DNA of 10,645 nt from Pirellulales bacterium (GTDB taxonomy: Bacteria > Planctomycetota > Planctomycetia > Pirellulales > JALHLM01): the NCBI GenBank assembly GCA_022844585.1, contig JALHLM010000180.1:1-10645 (forward strand), in the 5' to 3' direction. The notes below the pieces were generated by a model, which saw nothing but the letters and a program-made list of their open reading frames with translations, did no database searches and was not told where the DNA came from. Position 1 is the first letter of the stretch, and each line of letters starts with the position of its first letter. Positions 1 to 7,986 of this stretch are shown one piece after another. The position numbers and the translations under genes are program-made.

Positions 1-2
1 CG

Positions 3-614
3 CGGGGAACTTCTCCGGCGGCTCAGCGAGCGCACTTCGCCGGCATCCTGGCCGCGGCCCCCGAACTGCCGGCTGTGATCTACAACAGCCCCTACTACGG
101 GTTCGAGACCAAAGCGGATTTGTTCTTCGATCTGCGGCGCGAGTTTCCGAATCTCGTCGGCTTCAAGGAATTTGGCGGCGCGAACGCTCTCAGCTACGCC
201 GCCGAGCACATCACTCACGCCGACGACGATGTCTTGCTGATGGTGGGCGTGGATACGCAAGTCTGTCATGGCTTCATTCGCTGCGGCGCCATCGGTGCGA
301 TCACGGGAATCGGCAATTGCCTGCCGCGCGAAGTGCTACACCTGATCGCGCTGTGCCGCCGGGCCGCGGCCGGCGACGTGGCGGCCCGGCGCCTGGCTCT
401 GGAACTGGAAGCGGCCCTCGCCGAGTTGTCGCGTTTCGACGCAGGGCCGGACTTGGTCCTGTACTACAAGTATCTGCTCGTGCTGCTCGGCGACGCGGAC
501 TACGAACGGAACCTCCATGAATCCGATCAACTCTCACCCAGTCAAAAGCGCTTCGCCCAGACGCAACTCGAACTCTTCCAGCAGTGGTGGAGCCGCTGGC
601 CAGGCCAGGAGTAG
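3..614 (+). CDS. DapA/NanA-family aldolase or lyase, 5'-truncated by window edge
   Basis: The frame is open from base 3 to the TAG at 612-614, giving about 203 residues of a family usually near 300, so the N-terminal third lies outside the window. A GTG at 75 falls inside the domain and is not the start. Visible motifs are YNSPYYGF (Tyr codon 81-83; the family YNxP segment) and VGFKE, whose Lys codon at 165-167 is the expected Schiff-base lysine. These are followed by the Gly/Ala-rich GAIGAITGIGN segment. Members are cytoplasmic TIM-barrel class I enzymes that cleave or condense pyruvate-type keto acids: dihydrodipicolinate synthase, N-acetylneuraminate lyase, KDG aldolase or hydroxyproline-pathway deaminase. 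The substrate cannot be told from this fragment. The esterase downstream might hint at sialic-acid metabolism, but the 191-base gap and different family make that speculative. Family assignment is firm; exact function is not. Confidence 0.85.
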   Translation, partial: RGTSPAAQRAHFAGILAAAPELPAVIYNSPYYGFETKADLFFDLRREFPNLVGFKEFGGANALSYAAEHITHADDDVLLMVGVDTQVCHGFIRCGAIGAITGIGNCLPREVLHLIALCRRAAAGDVAARRLALELEAALAELSRFDAGPDLVLYYKYLLVLLGDADYERNLHESDQLSPSQKRFAQTQLELFQQWWSRWPGQE

Positions 615-805
615 CTCATGGCGCGGGCCCGAATAGCACTAGGCGACGCCCGACGCCCACGCCGAAAATCGCGTGACAGCGTAGCGGCCGCCAGCTAGCA
701 TTCGTCTTGCAGGCGTTAATCGCGTATGCACGAGCCGGCAAAAATTTCGGTCCACTCGCGATCCACGGATTCCTCCTTAGACTCGATTCGGGAACAGAGG
801 TCTTT

Positions 806-3610
806 ATGCAGCTTCGGTCAGCGGCACAATCGCTTGTCTTCTGGACAGTCGTGGCGTTCGGATGCTGGGGGCCGGCCCTCGCGGACGAGCAACCTGTGGC
901 CGGCCAGCGCCAAGACCATCCATCGGACGCCCCCAAGAAGCCGCTCAAGGTGTTCATCCTGGCCGGGCAGTCGAACATGCAGGGGCACGCCAGCATCTCG
1001 ACGTTCGACTCGATGGCCAGCGACTCAAAGACGGCCCCGCTCTTGAAGGAGATGCTCGGACCGGACGGCAAACCGCGCGTGTGCGAAGAGGTGTGGATCT
1101 CGTCAGTCGGTTGCCTCGGCGACGCCTACTCCGACCTGACAGAGGCGAAGGGCAAGCTGACGGCCGGGTTCGGCGCCCCGGAGAACAAGATCGGGCCGGA
1201 GTTCACCTTCGGCCTAACGATGGAGAAGCGGCTTAACGAGTCGGTGCTCCTTATCAAGACGTCGTGGGGCGGCCGAAGTCTGCACACCGATTTCCGCCCG
1301 CCGAGCAGCGGCGAGTTTGCCTGGAGCGAGGCCGAGCTGGCACAGAAAAAGGAGCGGGGAGAGGACATCAGGAAACTGAAGGCGGAGAAGGTCGAGGCTA
1401 CCGGCGTGTACTATCGCGAGATGATCGCGCATGTGCGGAAGGTACTCAGGGACATCAAGCGGGTGGCGCCCGACTACGACGACAAGCAAGGCTACGAGCT
1501 GGCCGGGTTCATCTGGTTTCAGGGGTTTAACGACTATGTCGATGGCGGAGTGTACCCCGAACAGAACAATCCCGGCGGCTACGACCTGTATGCGAACTTG
1601 CTCGGCCACTTGATCCGCGACGTGCGGAAAGATCTGTCGGCCCCGAAGATGCCGTTCGTCATCGGCGTCATGGGCATCGACGGCATGAGGGGCAACAAGA
1701 ACGCCCCGATGATGCACTTCCGCGAGGCCCAGCGGAAGCCTGCCATGCTCGACGAGTTCAAGGGGAACGTGTTCGCTGTGGAGACGGCCCCGTTCTGGGA
1801 CGACGACTTGGAATCGCTCGCAATGCGCAGGGAAGAGCTTGAATACAGGCTCGAGCAGGAGTTCAACAAGGAGCCGAAGCTTGACGAAGAGGCGAAAGAC
1901 GCCGCGCGGAAAAAGGCCCTGACGGAGCATTTCACCGCAGACGAGCTGAATCGCCTGACGGCCGGGGTTTCTAACGGCGGCTACCACTATCTCGGCGCCG
2001 CGAAGATTCTCGCCCCGATCGGCGCGGCGTTCGCCGATGCGCTCGTGCCCGCCGCGGAGCAAAACACGCCCCAGCCGGCGGAAATGGCCGGCTACCTGCT
2101 CGTGCCGCACGAGCAGGTCGACAAGAACTATAACGCCGGGTTCTCGATGTACGTGGCGGCGTGGCCGCTGTTGAAAAACTACCCCGGACAGGATTTTCAA
2201 AGCGGACTTTTCGGTACGTGGATGTTCGCGCAGTTCGACGGCCCGGAACCCAAGAATCAATACTCGGACATCGAGGGTGGCCTCGGCTGGTGGCGGGACA
2301 CCCGATTCGCTACCGAGACGCCTAAGTTCATTATGGGTGGCGTGGCGCTCAATTTCATTGAGTGGGCGAATGGTCCCGGCGCGGGCAAGGGTCGTGACTG
2401 GTCGAACCCAGCCGGCCACTATGCCATTGCGCAACTCAGTCCGTGGGTGCTCTGGCCGCCGGACGGGCTCAACCTGAAACAGGGGACGTCTGGCGAAATG
2501 TTCGGGTACGGGTATTTGCCGCTGCCGTTGACGAAGCCCAAGCAAACGACCGCCATGAAAGACGTGCCGACCGGCGACCAGTGCTGGACGTTGTTCTTGA
2601 ACACCGGCAATTTCAAAGGGCCGGTCACGTGTTTTTTGCCGTACTTTTGGTCAAGGCCGTCGGTCGAGAATCCAAAGCTTGCCGGGCAGTTTCTCGACAG
2701 CCGGCCGTCCGAGCCGAACAAGGCGGTGCAGATGGAAACCCAGCATGTGCCCGCATTTATCTCCCAGGATGCGATCGGCGTCACCTATGCCCGAGTCGCC
2801 CCCACGCTGTTTCCGGCGACAACGGACGGAGACGCTCCGCTTATCCATCGAATCACCGCGTACCAAAAGGCGGCTCTCTGGGATGACGTGAAAGCGTGGT
2901 TCGACGGTGGCAACGAGGCGTCCGGCAAGATTGACGCCCAGGCTTCCGCTGTCCACGTCTTCAAGGGCGGAGGGGGCGCGACCTGGGAAATCTACTTGCC
3001 CGACGCGCCGGGAGATAGCAAAGTGCCGCTCGCTTGGAGTTCGTTCGCGACGCCGACCGCGCTGGACGAGAATACCTACGGCTATCGTTGGGCGACGGAG
3101 GCCGTGTCCAAGGACGGCTCGCTCGTTACCTTGCCCGAATACTACCGCTTGGAGAAGCACGAAGGTGACCAGCCTCGTTGGGTGGCGATCCCTGGCCAGG
3201 AAGTTCCCGCCGCAACTGGTTTGGCGCGGGCAGAATTTCCTAAACGACTTGGCACTGAGCGGTCGCCCTATGTGACGCCGGATGAAGCGGAGAGCTCTTG
3301 GAAGCAGCCCGGCCCAGCGGCGGGGCCTTTCGAAGCAAAGTTGGGGGACGGCAGCGTCGTGACCTATTACTGGTACCGGTTTGCCGATCAGCCGGCGCTG
3401 CTCAACGCCGATCTGACTGCCGATGAACGCGAGGCGGTTCAAAAGCGGGTCGAGTTACTTCACCGGCATTGGACCAAGGATCGCGAGTATCTGCCGCCGC
3501 CAACCGTCGGTAAGCTGGCCGACCTCGATCCAGCGGTCATCGTCACACCACCGCAGGGCCTGGAGTTCGGCTACGTGCCCATCGTCACGCGTCAGGCCGC
3601 CGCCGAATAA
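806..3610 (+). CDS. Secreted sialate O-acetylesterase-like SGNH hydrolase with large C-terminal extension
   Basis: The protein has 934 residues from the ATG at 806. An in-frame TTG at 707 would add 33 residues ahead of an obvious signal peptide, and GAGG at 797-800 precedes the ATG, so 806 is preferred. Residues 1-26 look like a Sec signal: Arg4, a hydrophobic core at 10-25, and cleavage after PALA. The N-terminal half, about 47-410, is an SGNH/SASA esterase. It has GQSNM with nucleophile Ser56, a TSWGG block (152-156), WFQGFND (237-243) in place of the usual W-Q-G-E-xD block, and NGGYHYLG with likely catalytic His394. Such enzymes remove O-acetyl groups from sialic acids or other glycans outside the cytoplasm. 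Residues about 425-934 are rich in Trp, Gly and aromatics, and I recognise no domain there. A charged Lys/Glu-rich helical insert lies around 335-375. The gene stands alone, and acetylated polysaccharide is only an inferred substrate. Confidence 0.85.
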   Translation: MQLRSAAQSLVFWTVVAFGCWGPALADEQPVAGQRQDHPSDAPKKPLKVFILAGQSNMQGHASISTFDSMASDSKTAPLLKEMLGPDGKPRVCEEVWISSVGCLGDAYSDLTEAKGKLTAGFGAPENKIGPEFTFGLTMEKRLNESVLLIKTSWGGRSLHTDFRPPSSGEFAWSEAELAQKKERGEDIRKLKAEKVEATGVYYREMIAHVRKVLRDIKRVAPDYDDKQGYELAGFIWFQGFNDYVDGGVYPEQNNPGGYDLYANLLGHLIRDVRKDLSAPKMPFVIGVMGIDGMRGNKNAPMMHFREAQRKPAMLDEFKGNVFAVETAPFWDDDLESLAMRREELEYRLEQEFNKEPKLDEEAKDAARKKALTEHFTADELNRLTAGVSNGGYHYLGAAKILAPIGAAFADALVPAAEQNTPQPAEMAGYLLVPHEQVDKNYNAGFSMYVAAWPLLKNYPGQDFQSGLFGTWMFAQFDGPEPKNQYSDIEGGLGWWRDTRFATETPKFIMGGVALNFIEWANGPGAGKGRDWSNPAGHYAIAQLSPWVLWPPDGLNLKQGTSGEMFGYGYLPLPLTKPKQTTAMKDVPTGDQCWTLFLNTGNFKGPVTCFLPYFWSRPSVENPKLAGQFLDSRPSEPNKAVQMETQHVPAFISQDAIGVTYARVAPTLFPATTDGDAPLIHRITAYQKAALWDDVKAWFDGGNEASGKIDAQASAVHVFKGGGGATWEIYLPDAPGDSKVPLAWSSFATPTALDENTYGYRWATEAVSKDGSLVTLPEYYRLEKHEGDQPRWVAIPGQEVPAATGLARAEFPKRLGTERSPYVTPDEAESSWKQPGPAAGPFEAKLGDGSVVTYYWYRFADQPALLNADLTADEREAVQKRVELLHRHWTKDREYLPPPTVGKLADLDPAVIVTPPQGLEFGYVPIVTRQAAAE

Positions 3611-3625
3611 CGGCGCCTTTGCTTT
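3601..3625 (+). terminator. Weak intrinsic terminator candidate at the esterase stop
   Basis: CGCCG (3601-3605) pairs with CGGCG (3611-3615) around an AATAA loop that contains the TAA stop, followed by CCTTTGCTTT. The stem is only 5 bp and the T-run is interrupted, so this is a weak candidate. Confidence 0.3.
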
Positions 3626-3752
3626 AGTTGAACCTACCTGGGCTGGCAAGAGTCGCTCGCGCAGTTGGCGCATCTGGTGGATGCCGGAGATTCCGGATGA
3701 AGGGTAGCGGCGACGCTATCTTTATCGCCGAACGTGCGGCGACTGGCGGTAC

Positions 3753-3781
3753 TCGACCATCCGGAGCAAGCGGGCTATATT
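3753..3781 (+). promoter_or_regulatory. Candidate sigma70-type promoter for the Nudix-like gene
   Basis: TCGACC (3753-3758, 4 of 6 to TTGACA) and TATATT (3776-3781, 5 of 6 to TATAAT) are separated by exactly 17 bases. They lie 40 bases upstream of the ATG at 3821. Pattern match only. The region upstream (3670-3696) also holds two small back-to-back hairpins, GCATC/GATGC and CCGGA/TCCGG. Confidence 0.35.
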
Positions 3782-3805
3782 GCCGGCCAACTCATTCCGC
3801 TCCGC

Positions 3806-3811
3806 AGGAGG
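3806..3811 (+). promoter_or_regulatory. Consensus Shine-Dalgarno deciding the Nudix-like start
   Basis: AGGAGG lies 9 bases before the ATG at 3821. This rules out the longer in-frame start at 3734 and suggests efficient initiation. Confidence 0.8.
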
Positions 3812-3820
3812 CGACACGCC

Positions 3821-4465
3821 ATGGCCACGGTTCCGCCGGTGACCGATCACATGGTCGAGCAGGTGCTGGTCGTGCCGACGGCCGTCTTTCATCGCCTGGG
3901 CCATTTTCAGGGATTTTCCCGCGATTCCGCGCGGTATCTTGACGAACTGCTCTCGCCGCGCCACACCCGGTTCATGGTCCGCGCCGAAGCCGAGCGCGAC
4001 CCTGAGTTCAAGCAGTTGATTCCCTACTGCGTGTTCCGCCACACCGATGACGCAGGCGTGCCGCACCTGTTTCAATACACCCGCGGCCGCGGCCAAGGGG
4101 AAGCCCGACTGCATAGCAAGCGGAGCATCGGCGTCGGCGGGCATATCTCCTCACTCGACGGCGGCGCGGCTGATGGCGATGACCTGTACCAGGCCGGCCT
4201 CGCCCGCGAGCTGGAGGAAGAAGTGGTGATCGACGCCCCCTTCAAGATGCGGTGCGTGGGACTGATCAACGACGACGAAACCGAAGTCGGCCGCGTCCAC
4301 CTGGGCGTGGTCCATCTTTACGACCTGCAGCGACCGGCCGTCGCCTCGCGCGAGACCGACATCCTGGAAAGCGGTTTCCGCCCCGCTACGAAATTACTCG
4401 CCACGCTCGATCAATTCGAAACCTGGTCGAAGATCTGCCTGGAAGCGCTGTTCGCGCGCCGGTAA
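3821..4465 (+). CDS. Nudix-superfamily hydrolase-like protein
   Basis: The protein has 214 residues, with its start fixed by AGGAGG 9 bases upstream. Residues 115-137 form a Nudix-like box (GX5EX7REUXEEXGU): Gly115, five residues, Asp121 instead of Glu, seven residues, then RELEEEVVI (129-137). The core REL-EE, which binds the catalytic divalent metal, is kept. The Gly near the end of the box is replaced by Val135 or Val136. About 110 residues precede the box, including EQVLVVPTAVF (13-23), FQGF (29-32) and LIPYCVFRHTDD, followed by an FQYTRG strand. This is longer than a minimal Nudix domain and suggests a subfamily with an N-terminal lobe. Family members hydrolyse nucleoside diphosphates linked to another group; this one's substrate is unknown. 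No signal peptide is seen, so it is probably cytoplasmic. It is monocistronic and converges on the methyltransferase at 4697-5341. Confidence 0.75.
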   Translation: MATVPPVTDHMVEQVLVVPTAVFHRLGHFQGFSRDSARYLDELLSPRHTRFMVRAEAERDPEFKQLIPYCVFRHTDDAGVPHLFQYTRGRGQGEARLHSKRSIGVGGHISSLDGGAADGDDLYQAGLARELEEEVVIDAPFKMRCVGLINDDETEVGRVHLGVVHLYDLQRPAVASRETDILESGFRPATKLLATLDQFETWSKICLEALFARR

Positions 4466-4516
4466 CACCTCGCTCGGGCCTCGCGGCGCTGCGCATACTC
4501 AGTTTTATTCTGTGAA

Positions 4517-4665
4517 CGTGGGTGCCTGGGGCTGGGGCGAGAATGCGAAATCGCATCGTCGTCTGCGCTGGGGCATCGTGGCGGTTGGCAACACGCTACA
4601 CGGAAGCCCTAGCGCGCGGGACGTCGCTTGCCACGCTTTTTTCGTCCCTGCCCCAGGCACCCATC
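4517..4665. repeat. REP/MITE-like inverted-repeat element between convergent genes
   Basis: A perfect 14-bp inverted repeat, TGGGTGCCTGGGGC (4519-4532) and its reverse complement (4650-4663), encloses about 117 bases. Smaller hairpins lie inside. ATGCGA/TCGCAT (4543-4548 and 4551-4556) is extended by CGA/TCG across an internal loop. GGGACG (4618-4623) pairs with CGTCCC (4643-4648). The terminal GTGGGTG-CTGGGG pattern also occurs in the repeat pair at 8734-8856. No open frame here looks coding. The element fills most of the 231-base gap between the Nudix-like and methyltransferase genes and could end transcription from both sides. Confidence 0.65.
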
Positions 4666-4696
4666 GTCGGGCTTGCGAAATCCGCAGCTACACAAC

Positions 4697-5341
4697 TCAA
4701 GCTTTGCGGCGCACATGGTGGACCCAGGCCGGCGGCAGGTTGGTCCAGACGAGATCGCGGTGGATCTCCTGTTCGTTTAGCAGCGCCTGCATCGTCGCGG
4801 CGATGCCCCGCAGCCGGCCGCGCTCTTCGCGGCCGCTGACCAGGGCTTTCAGGCCGCGAATCCACACGTACTCGAAGAACGACAACACGCCCCCCACGGC
4901 GAGACGTTGCCGCATGACGTCGAGCAGTCGGCGCACATCCTCCACGGCGAAGTTGTTGAGCGGCAGTCCCGACACGATCACGTCGTAGGCCGGCTCCCGC
5001 GGCAACTCCTCCACGCTCTGATGAAACAACCGCATCCGCGCCGCCGCGGGTCGAAATTCCGGGTCGTGCGCCATCCGCTCCCGCAGCCGCGACGCGAAGC
5101 GATCGTTCAGCTCCACCAGGTCGAGCGTATCGCTGGGCGCTAGCGCGCGGATCAGGGCGCACGTCACCGCTCCGGTGCCCGGCCCCACTTCCAAGATGCG
5201 GCGCGGCGCCGTCGATCCATTCGGTGGCGGCACGTACCGCCCCAAGGCCCGCGCCAACGCGCGACCGCTCGGCGCGATCGCCCCGGTAGTGCGATAGGTG
5301 TCGCGGAATTCGCGGAGAAATAGTCGCAGATCGCTGGTCAT
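4697..5341 (-). CDS. Class I SAM-dependent methyltransferase, phospholipid N-methyltransferase-like
   Basis: The protein has 214 residues from the ATG at 5341-5339; a TTG lies immediately before it, and no good Shine-Dalgarno is visible. Motif I is ILEVGPGTG (49-57), the glycine-rich SAM-binding loop. An acidic end of strand 2 follows, LVELND (75-80, Glu77 likely contacting the ribose). Motif IV is VSGLPLNNF (123-131). The IVSGLPL motif together with a short basic N-terminal helix resembles bacterial PmtA-type phosphatidylethanolamine N-methyltransferases and the related rRNA adenine dimethylase fold. If so, it would methylate a lipid head group at the membrane surface, making phosphatidylcholine precursors. 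The C-terminal half has an FFEYVWIRGLK segment (about 152-162) that could be amphipathic. It converges on the Nudix-like gene and diverges from the FliL-like gene. Methyltransferase is firm; the phospholipid substrate is inferred. Confidence 0.8.
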   Translation of the reverse strand: MTSDLRLFLREFRDTYRTTGAIAPSGRALARALGRYVPPPNGSTAPRRILEVGPGTGAVTCALIRALAPSDTLDLVELNDRFASRLRERMAHDPEFRPAAARMRLFHQSVEELPREPAYDVIVSGLPLNNFAVEDVRRLLDVMRQRLAVGGVLSFFEYVWIRGLKALVSGREERGRLRGIAATMQALLNEQEIHRDLVWTNLPPAWVHHVRRKA

Positions 5342-5563
5342 CAAGGACTCGTGTGCTGAAAGGCTCGCCGGGGCCGCCTAGCGGGAATAATCGGTACGGA
5401 TCGCAGCACCGTCACGAGGCTCTTATTGACGACAGGCGGGACGGCATCCGGACGGGGCGTAAGCTACTAGTTGATGAGAGCGTCAGGGCGCCGCCGGACT
5501 CGCAACCCGGCCGGCGCGGCGCTTGGATTTCAATCCGACAACATTGATTCGTCACCCCGTCGC

Positions 5564-5567
5564 GGAG
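5564..5567 (+). promoter_or_regulatory. Shine-Dalgarno supporting the FliL-like start
   Basis: GGAG lies 11 bases before the ATG at 5579. It favours this start over the in-frame ATG at 5471, which would put 36 Arg/Pro-rich residues ahead of the membrane anchor. In the 237-base gap upstream (5342-5578) no convincing promoter was found, only a lone TTGACG at 5426 without a good partner and a small palindrome, GGATT-TC-AATCC, at 5525-5536. Confidence 0.5.
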
Positions 5568-5578
5568 CTTGTGCGATC

Positions 5579-6172
5579 ATGTCCAAATTACTGCCCATTA
5601 TCCTGGTGGTTGTGGTTCTCATCGGGCAAGGGGTTGTGGCCTTCCTGTTCGTGCCGTCGGCCGCCGAGGTAGCCGCCGCCGCCAACGGCGAGGAAGCCGC
5701 GCCGGCCGAAGAGGAACACGAGGCGGCCGACGCCCACGGCGCGGCCGACGCCCATGGCGGCGGGCACGGTGACGAAGCCGCCGCGCATGGCGACGCCCAC
5801 GGCGGTGGACATGGCGGAGGACATGGCGACGAGCACGCCGCCGAACCGCACGAGACGACCGAGGTCGACCTGGGGGGCTTCAAAATCACCGTCTTCCAGC
5901 CGGCCGCCAATACCACGCTGTTCGTCGATTTCCATCTCAGCGGCACGGTGAAGACCGCCCAGGCCGGCGAGTTCAAGCACCTCTACGAAGCCAATCAGTT
6001 CAAATTCCGCGATCAGGTAAACGTCATCATCCGCAGTTCCGGCATGGAGGATTTCACCGACGCCGGATTGGGGTTGCTGAAAAACCAGATTTTGGAGAAA
6101 ACCAACCGCGCGCTCGGAAAGCCGCTGCTGATTTCGGTGGCGTTTCCTGAGTTCTCCTTCATCGAACAATAG
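5579..6172 (+). CDS. fliL: FliL-like flagellar basal-body protein with His-rich linker
   Basis: The protein has 197 residues. Residues 4-25 form one hydrophobic membrane anchor with little N-terminal cytoplasmic sequence, as in FliL. Residues 28-95 are a low-complexity Ala/Glu/His/Gly linker holding ten histidines (47-91), many in HGGGHG or DAHG units. The globular domain (about 96-197) has the FliL plan: a beta strand (DLGGFKITVF), a second strand (LFVDFHLSGTV), a FRDQVNVIIR segment, a helix following FTDAGLGLLKNQIL, and a terminal strand, ISVAFPEFSFIEQ, comparable to the FliL ending in F-x-x-Q. FliL surrounds the stator and supports motor torque from the periplasmic side. The FliN-like gene 63 bases downstream on the same strand supports the call, since fliL and fliN/fliM are often neighbours. 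Sequence divergence from classical FliL is large, so the name rests on architecture plus neighbour. Confidence 0.68.
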   Translation: MSKLLPIILVVVVLIGQGVVAFLFVPSAAEVAAAANGEEAAPAEEEHEAADAHGAADAHGGGHGDEAAAHGDAHGGGHGGGHGDEHAAEPHETTEVDLGGFKITVFQPAANTTLFVDFHLSGTVKTAQAGEFKHLYEANQFKFRDQVNVIIRSSGMEDFTDAGLGLLKNQILEKTNRALGKPLLISVAFPEFSFIEQ

Positions 6173-6235
6173 GCGCGGCTGGCAGACTGGGTAAGCTACC
6201 CGGCCGTGCCAGCTCGTTCGCGGGAACGGATTCCC

Positions 6236-6862
6236 ATGGCCGACGATTCCGAAAAAGTCAGCCAAGACGAGATCGAAGCGCTGCTCGCGCGCGGCAAGCA
6301 AGGGTCCGCGCCCACGCCAGCCGCGAAGGCGGCGCCCGCCGAAGACGCCGATAAAGTGCTCGGCCAGGGGGAGATCGAGGCCCTCTTGTCCTCGAAAAAA
6401 GCCCCGGCCGCCGCGCCGCCGAAGCCGGCAGCCGCGCCGCCCCCGTCCCCGGCGATCAGTGCCCCCGGCCAAATCGCTCCCGGCGATGTGGAACTGTTGT
6501 TGCGGCAGGCCGAGCAGGCTTTGGCCTCGATCGACGCCGCCGGCCCGTCGCTCCCCAGCGGCGCCACGGCGTTCAAGTTCGAGGACTTCACCGGCGCGCC
6601 GCCGTCGCATGAGATGGCCACGCTCGATCTGCTGCGCGACGTGGAACTGGATCTCAAGATCGAGCTGGGCCGCACGCACATGTATCTCGACGACGTGCTG
6701 CGGCTGCGAAAAGGTTCGGTCGTGGCGCTGGATAAACTGGCCGGCGACCCGGTCGACATCTACGTCAACGGTCGCCTGATCGCCCGGGGCGAAGTGCTGG
6801 TGATGAACGACAACTTCTGCGTCCGCGTGGCGGAGCTCGTCGCCGGCGAAGCAGCGGCGTGA
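6236..6862 (+). CDS. fliN: FliN-type flagellar switch (C-ring) protein
   Basis: The protein has 208 residues. The ATG at 6236 is chosen over the GTG at 6206 because the product then begins MADDSEKVSQDEIEALL, like FliM/FliN N-termini, and a purine-rich GGGAACGGA lies just upstream. Residues 8-17 (VSQDEIEALL) match the FliM-style N-terminal motif. A second copy, LGQGEIEALL, is at 42-51 and a degenerate third, IAPGDVELLL, at 80-89. These are joined by Ala/Pro-rich linkers. The C-terminal SpoA/FliN domain is about 130-201: LLRDVELDLKIELGRT, then VLRLRKGSVVALDKLAGDPVDIYVNG and ARGEVLVMNDNFCVRVAEL, all classic FliN. FliN builds the cytoplasmic C-ring that sets motor rotation and helps export. It is probably co-transcribed with the upstream fliL-like gene. 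The repeated N-terminal motif is unusual for a FliN. Confidence 0.92.
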   Translation: MADDSEKVSQDEIEALLARGKQGSAPTPAAKAAPAEDADKVLGQGEIEALLSSKKAPAAAPPKPAAAPPPSPAISAPGQIAPGDVELLLRQAEQALASIDAAGPSLPSGATAFKFEDFTGAPPSHEMATLDLLRDVELDLKIELGRTHMYLDDVLRLRKGSVVALDKLAGDPVDIYVNGRLIARGEVLVMNDNFCVRVAELVAGEAAA

Positions 6863-6864
6863 GG

Positions 6865-7770
<906 letters not shown>

Positions 7771-7774
<4 letters not shown>

Positions 7775-7986
7775 CCGCTGCGCCCCGGCGCCGCGGCGCC
7801 CAGCAGGCCACGAATCGCGTCGCAATAACTTAGTTCGCGGGCCAATCGCTCCAGCCCCGCCGCATCGTCGCTGCTGTGAGTTAGGCGAACCTCGCCCGGA
7901 TCGCCCATCGGCAGTTGCACGCGCCGCGTGAGCAGATCGTAGACGCCGTACGCCACGTCGATTCCCGGCGTCAGCCGTCCGCGAAA
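7771..7986 (-). pseudogene. Detached C-terminal coding remnant of the carbonic anhydrase (after in-frame TAG)
   Basis: Directly after the TAG at 7989-7987, the same frame stays open for 71 codons to a TGA at 7773-7771. It reads FRGRLTPGIDVAYGVYDLLT and onward; the YGVYDLLTRRV segment is what beta-carbonic anhydrases carry as their last core strand (YDxxTG-like). The TGA overlaps the bestrophin ATG as ATGA. Both facts show the tail was translated as part of the anhydrase. A GTG at 7956 could in principle start a 61-residue peptide, but no Shine-Dalgarno or family supports that. Reverting the TAG to GAG or CAG would give a 291-residue protein. Confidence 0.75.

Noticed and set aside
1214..2545. 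443-codon open frame on the minus strand
   Set aside because: It lies entirely antisense to the esterase, whose SGNH motifs are unmistakable. The product is Arg/Leu/Val-rich with no family feature: a GC-bias shadow.
4512..4988. 158-codon plus-strand frame starting in the 4.5 kb repeat
   Set aside because: It starts inside the inverted-repeat element and runs antisense into the methyltransferase, giving a Ser/Arg/Thr-rich product.
5426..5455. TTGACG as a promoter for the FliL-like gene
   Set aside because: No -10-like hexamer at 16-19 bases downstream; that stretch is GC-rich.
7787..7800. Perfect 14-base palindrome GGCGCCGCGGCGCC
   Set aside because: It lies within the anhydrase tail coding sequence (GAAAP codons) in GC-rich DNA. 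Chance is a sufficient explanation, though it sits just upstream of the bestrophin start.
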